A DNA stretch of 64,000 bases from JANQPX01 sp041398025 (GTDB lineage Bacteria; Pseudomonadota; Alphaproteobacteria; Geminicoccales; Geminicoccaceae): contig JAWKVM010000042.1 in the NCBI GenBank assembly GCA_041398025.1, positions 1-64,000 of the forward strand, given 5' to 3'. Positions 61,707-64,000 of this stretch are shown here, piece by piece; position 1 is the first letter of the stretch; each line of letters starts with the position of its first letter. Position numbers and translations under genes: made by a program. The notes beneath the pieces are model-generated. The model saw nothing but the letters and a program-made list of their open reading frames with translations. It was not told the origin of the DNA and searched no databases.

Positions 61707-61972
61707 CTGCTCATCGAAACGCAGAGAACCTACCTAAGGAAGCACATGGCGTCGTCAGATACGGACGTCTTGGCCCAATCGCCACTCGGAAGAATTTGGC
61801 GCGGTTCTTGCTCCAAATTGAATAAGGCGCCTGCAAGTCATTTTCGAAAGAAGCTCCAGGCATCCGGCCATCGCCAATCAGAGATTGACGCCTATGGTTG
61901 AGCGAGGCCGGGCCCGTCTCATTGAAAGAAGTTTTCGACCTTTGTACATGTTGCTGAGAAGAGGGCACTGGA
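61707..61972. other. Intergenic region, no gene seen
   Basis: Less GC-rich than its surroundings; only short frames without family resemblance. The junction with the ATPase fragment at about 61706 looks like a deletion border. Confidence 0.3.
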
Positions 61973-62806
61973 ATGGACTCACAAATCGTCATCCTGCCTC
62001 CCCATCGCTACAGCGTGGAACGCGATTGGGGCCGCTTGCCCGGATCGGCTGCAGAGGGACTGCCTAGTCAGGTTGCCGTCGATGCCGATGACCGCGTGCA
62101 TTATCTGCTTCGCGCGCAGCCAGCGGTGCATGTTTTTTCGCGATCGGGGGAGTGGCTTTTCGCCTATGGCGACGACGTCGAGGATGCTCACGGCATCTAT
62201 CGAGATCCGTTGAACCGGATCTTCGTCACCGATCGCGATGCCCATCAGGTCCTGGTCTTCGACGCGGATGGCGGAGAGCTTTTCCGGATCGGCGAACGCC
62301 ACCGTCCAGAATGGCGTCAGCCGTTCAGCCATCCCTGCGATGTTGCAGTTGCCGCCGACGGTCGGATCTTCGTCGCCGATGGCTACGGCAATGCGCGCGT
62401 CCACCGGTTCGACCCGGAAGGTCGTTACGAGATGTCCTGGGGCGAGCTGGGGCGCGGCGCGGGCGAGTTCATGACGCCGCATGCGATCTGGGTCGATCCG
62501 GACGGCCGTGTCCTGGTCGCTGACCGCGAGAACGGCCGGGTCCAGCGCTTTACCACAGAGGGTATGCTGATCGATGCGCTGACGGGACTGCAAAATCCGA
62601 TGGACATCTGGGGCGACGACGAGGGCCGGATCTATGTGACCGACCAGCTTCCCAGCCTCGTTCTCTTCTCGTCGGCGGGCAGCATTCTCGGACGCTGCCG
62701 GCCGTCTCTGAACGGCGCGCATGGTCTCTTCGGCGATAGCGGCGGCAATCTGTTCCTGGCTGAGATGAACCCGCCCTCTTTGACCAGGATGGGCAGGCTC
62801 GACTGA
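61973..62806 (+). CDS. NHL-repeat protein (peptidyl-alpha-hydroxyglycine lyase-like)
   Basis: 277 residues without a signal peptide, about six NHL/beta-propeller blades: DPLNRIFVTDRDAHQVLVFD, PCDVAVAADGRIFVADGYGN, RVHRFDPEGRYEMSWGELGR, HAIWVDPDGRVLVADRENGR and DIWGDDEGRIYVTDQLPS. The pattern resembles the peptidylglycine alpha-amidating lyase propeller and bacterial lactonases. It may open a cyclic intermediate. The convergent SDR gene ends four bases away. Confidence 0.7.
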   Translation: MDSQIVILPPHRYSVERDWGRLPGSAAEGLPSQVAVDADDRVHYLLRAQPAVHVFSRSGEWLFAYGDDVEDAHGIYRDPLNRIFVTDRDAHQVLVFDADGGELFRIGERHRPEWRQPFSHPCDVAVAADGRIFVADGYGNARVHRFDPEGRYEMSWGELGRGAGEFMTPHAIWVDPDGRVLVADRENGRVQRFTTEGMLIDALTGLQNPMDIWGDDEGRIYVTDQLPSLVLFSSAGSILGRCRPSLNGAHGLFGDSGGNLFLAEMNPPSLTRMGRLD

Positions 62807-62809
62807 GCG

Positions 62810-63553
62810 TTACCACATGACGTCACCGCCATTGGGCGAGACGCTCTGTCCGATCATATAGCTGCCTTCATCCGAGGCAAGAAAGAGATAGGCCCACGCG
62901 ATCTCGCTCGGCTGGCCGACCCGCTTGATCGGCAGCTGCTGCTCCTTCCAGGCGTTCCAGGCGGGATCGCTGGCCTGCCACATCGGCGTGTCGGTAGGGC
63001 CGGGGCAGACCGCATTGACTGTGATGTTCTTGTCCGCAAGCTCCTGGGCGACCGAGACGGTGAGCGCCACCACGCCGGCTTTCGACGCGCAATAGGCACC
63101 ATAGAGCGGTGCGGGTTTGTGGGCGAGCTGCGATGCCGTGTTGATGATCCGACCCGAGCCCTGGGCGAGCATATGCGGCACCGCGTGCTTCATGCCGTAG
63201 GCGACACCCTTGAGATTGACGGCGATGATGTGATCCCAGACGGTCCAGTCGGTATCCTGAATGGGCGTGGCCGGCGTGCCGACGCCGGCGTTGTTCACGA
63301 GGATATCGATGCCGCCGAAGGCCGTCACTGTGGCGTCGACGGCAGCCTTGACAAGCCGCTCCTCGCGCACATCGCACTGAACGGCGAAGCTGTCGCCGCC
63401 CATCGTCGAGACGAGGCTCGCAAGCTCGTCCTCATGGCCCCGATCCGCGGCGGCGACACGGGCTCCCTCTCGGGCGAAAAGCTCGCAGACGGCGCGGCCG
63501 ATTCCGCTGGCCGATCCAATGACGAGGGCGCGTCGGTTCGCAAGCCGTGGCAT
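62810..63553 (-). CDS. Short-chain dehydrogenase/reductase (SDR)
   Basis: 247 residues, classical SDR. Cofactor motif VIGSASGIGRAV, NNAGVG, catalytic Ser in INTASQLAH and YCASK Tyr-Lys, then VCPGPTDTPMW. The second glycine of TGxxxGIG is preceded by Ser in place of Thr-Gly (GSASGIG), acceptable in the family. It would oxidise or reduce a hydroxy/keto intermediate with NAD(P). The partial permease gene lies 44 bases upstream on the same strand. Confidence 0.85.
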   Translation of the reverse strand: MPRLANRRALVIGSASGIGRAVCELFAREGARVAAADRGHEDELASLVSTMGGDSFAVQCDVREERLVKAAVDATVTAFGGIDILVNNAGVGTPATPIQDTDWTVWDHIIAVNLKGVAYGMKHAVPHMLAQGSGRIINTASQLAHKPAPLYGAYCASKAGVVALTVSVAQELADKNITVNAVCPGPTDTPMWQASDPAWNAWKEQQLPIKRVGQPSEIAWAYLFLASDEGSYMIGQSVSPNGGDVMW

Positions 63554-63597
63554 CTATCTCACCTCATGAGTCGAAAACAAATGTGGGACACCTTGGT

Positions 63598-64000
63598 TCA
63601 GTAGCGGTTCCTGCCCTGCTGTTCCGGCATCCAGGCGAGAACGCGGGCCTGGATCCGCTTCAGGATCGCGTAGCTGGCGACCGCATAGATGACGATGAAC
63701 AGGGTCACCAGCACCATGCGCCCGGTGTGGCTGAAGAACTCCGCCCAGATGATCATGCGTCCGATGCCGCTGTCGACGCCGATATATTCGGCACCGATCA
63801 CCGCGGACCAGGCGAGCCCGAGGGTCAGGAACATGCTGGAGAACAGCTCGGGCTGGATCGCGGGCAGGATGATCCGGCGATAGATCGTCAGCTCGCCGGC
63901 GCCCAGCGTCTGAGCGTAGTCGACGTAGCGCCGGGGCACGTTGGCCACGGCATTGATCGTGCCGACGAAATAGACCACGCCGACGCCGTAGGCGACGAAG
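63598..64000 (-). CDS. ABC transporter permease (TauC/SsuC type), partial
   Basis: The last 133 codons of a binding-protein-dependent permease; the gene continues past the window edge. The contact loop NVPRRYVDYAQTLGAGELTI, YRRIILPAIQPELFSSMFLT, LGLAWSAVIGAEYIGVDSGI and the final helix YAVASYAILKRIQ are typical of taurine/sulfonate/nitrate-type permeases. It appears to be in one minus-strand unit with the SDR gene. Confidence 0.8.
   Translation of the reverse strand, partial: FVAYGVGVVYFVGTINAVANVPRRYVDYAQTLGAGELTIYRRIILPAIQPELFSSMFLTLGLAWSAVIGAEYIGVDSGIGRMIIWAEFFSHTGRMVLVTLFIVIYAVASYAILKRIQARVLAWMPEQQGRNRY

Noticed and set aside
1..64000. CRISPR arrays, rRNA and tRNA genes
   Set aside because: No regularly spaced direct repeats and no recognisable RNA gene sequences were found by eye; a covariance-model scan would be the decisive test for tRNA.

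Overview
The window is GC-rich DNA from a bacterium, most likely an alphaproteobacterium. The pointers are CtrA-like TTAA-N7-TTAA boxes, CTAG-bordered short palindromic repeats, a cold-shock gene followed by a short basic ORF, the accessory families DUF736, DUF2958 and DUF2493, TctABC and Dpp-type transporters, and many IS3, IS5, IS110, IS630, IS701 and IS1380 relics. I saw no rRNA, tRNA or CRISPR array. The genus cannot be named from sequence alone.

Layout. 1-1.26 kb: a broken IS3-family element. 1.3-3.4 kb: a lipid-modification gene pair (acyltransferase 3 and fatty acid hydroxylase). 3.4-3.9 kb: nested palindromic repeats. 4.1-5.2 kb: a decayed CHAT protease gene. 5.2-16.6 kb: two copies of one IS3-family element in the same orientation, the first decayed and the second apparently intact. 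They bracket a YqaA-like gene, a decayed nickel/cobalt efflux block (HupE-like, membrane anchor, MFS, NicO), a fatty acid desaturase, DUF2958, two cold-shock genes and an RhlE-type helicase. 16.7-25.3 kb: a sensor/regulator pair beside a PepSY-MipA fusion gene, whose promoter and PepSY domain are duplicated in inverted orientation; then a Tat-exported amidohydrolase, a second two-component system with a frameshifted kinase, and a PAP2 lipoprotein. 25.5-30.3 kb: an IS5 relic, a DUF736 gene with a damaged start codon, an ABC-F ATPase and three regulator fragments. 30.3-33.5 kb: a UGSC-like redox protein with a divergent AraC regulator and a second copy of the palindromic repeat. 33.7-41.1 kb: small redox and detoxification genes with LysR and TetR regulators. 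41.3-46.2 kb: a cluster of insertion sequences, including an IS630 inserted into a LysE exporter gene and an IS110 with a structured leader.

46.2-64 kb is clean, intact and operon-like, in contrast to the decayed first half. On the minus strand uraD-uraH-tctB-tctA-tctC join two ureide-pathway enzymes to a tripartite tricarboxylate-type importer, with a divergent LysR gene. On the plus strand dppA-dppB-dppC, two different amidohydrolases, dppD-dppF and a ureidoglycolate lyase form one overlapping transcription unit, with a divergent GntR regulator and flavin reductase. An NHL-repeat protein, an SDR dehydrogenase and a TauC/SsuC-like permease follow. Together these look like an uptake-and-ring-opening route for an N-heterocycle or ureide. 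No urate oxidase or allantoinase was recognised, so the substrate is open.
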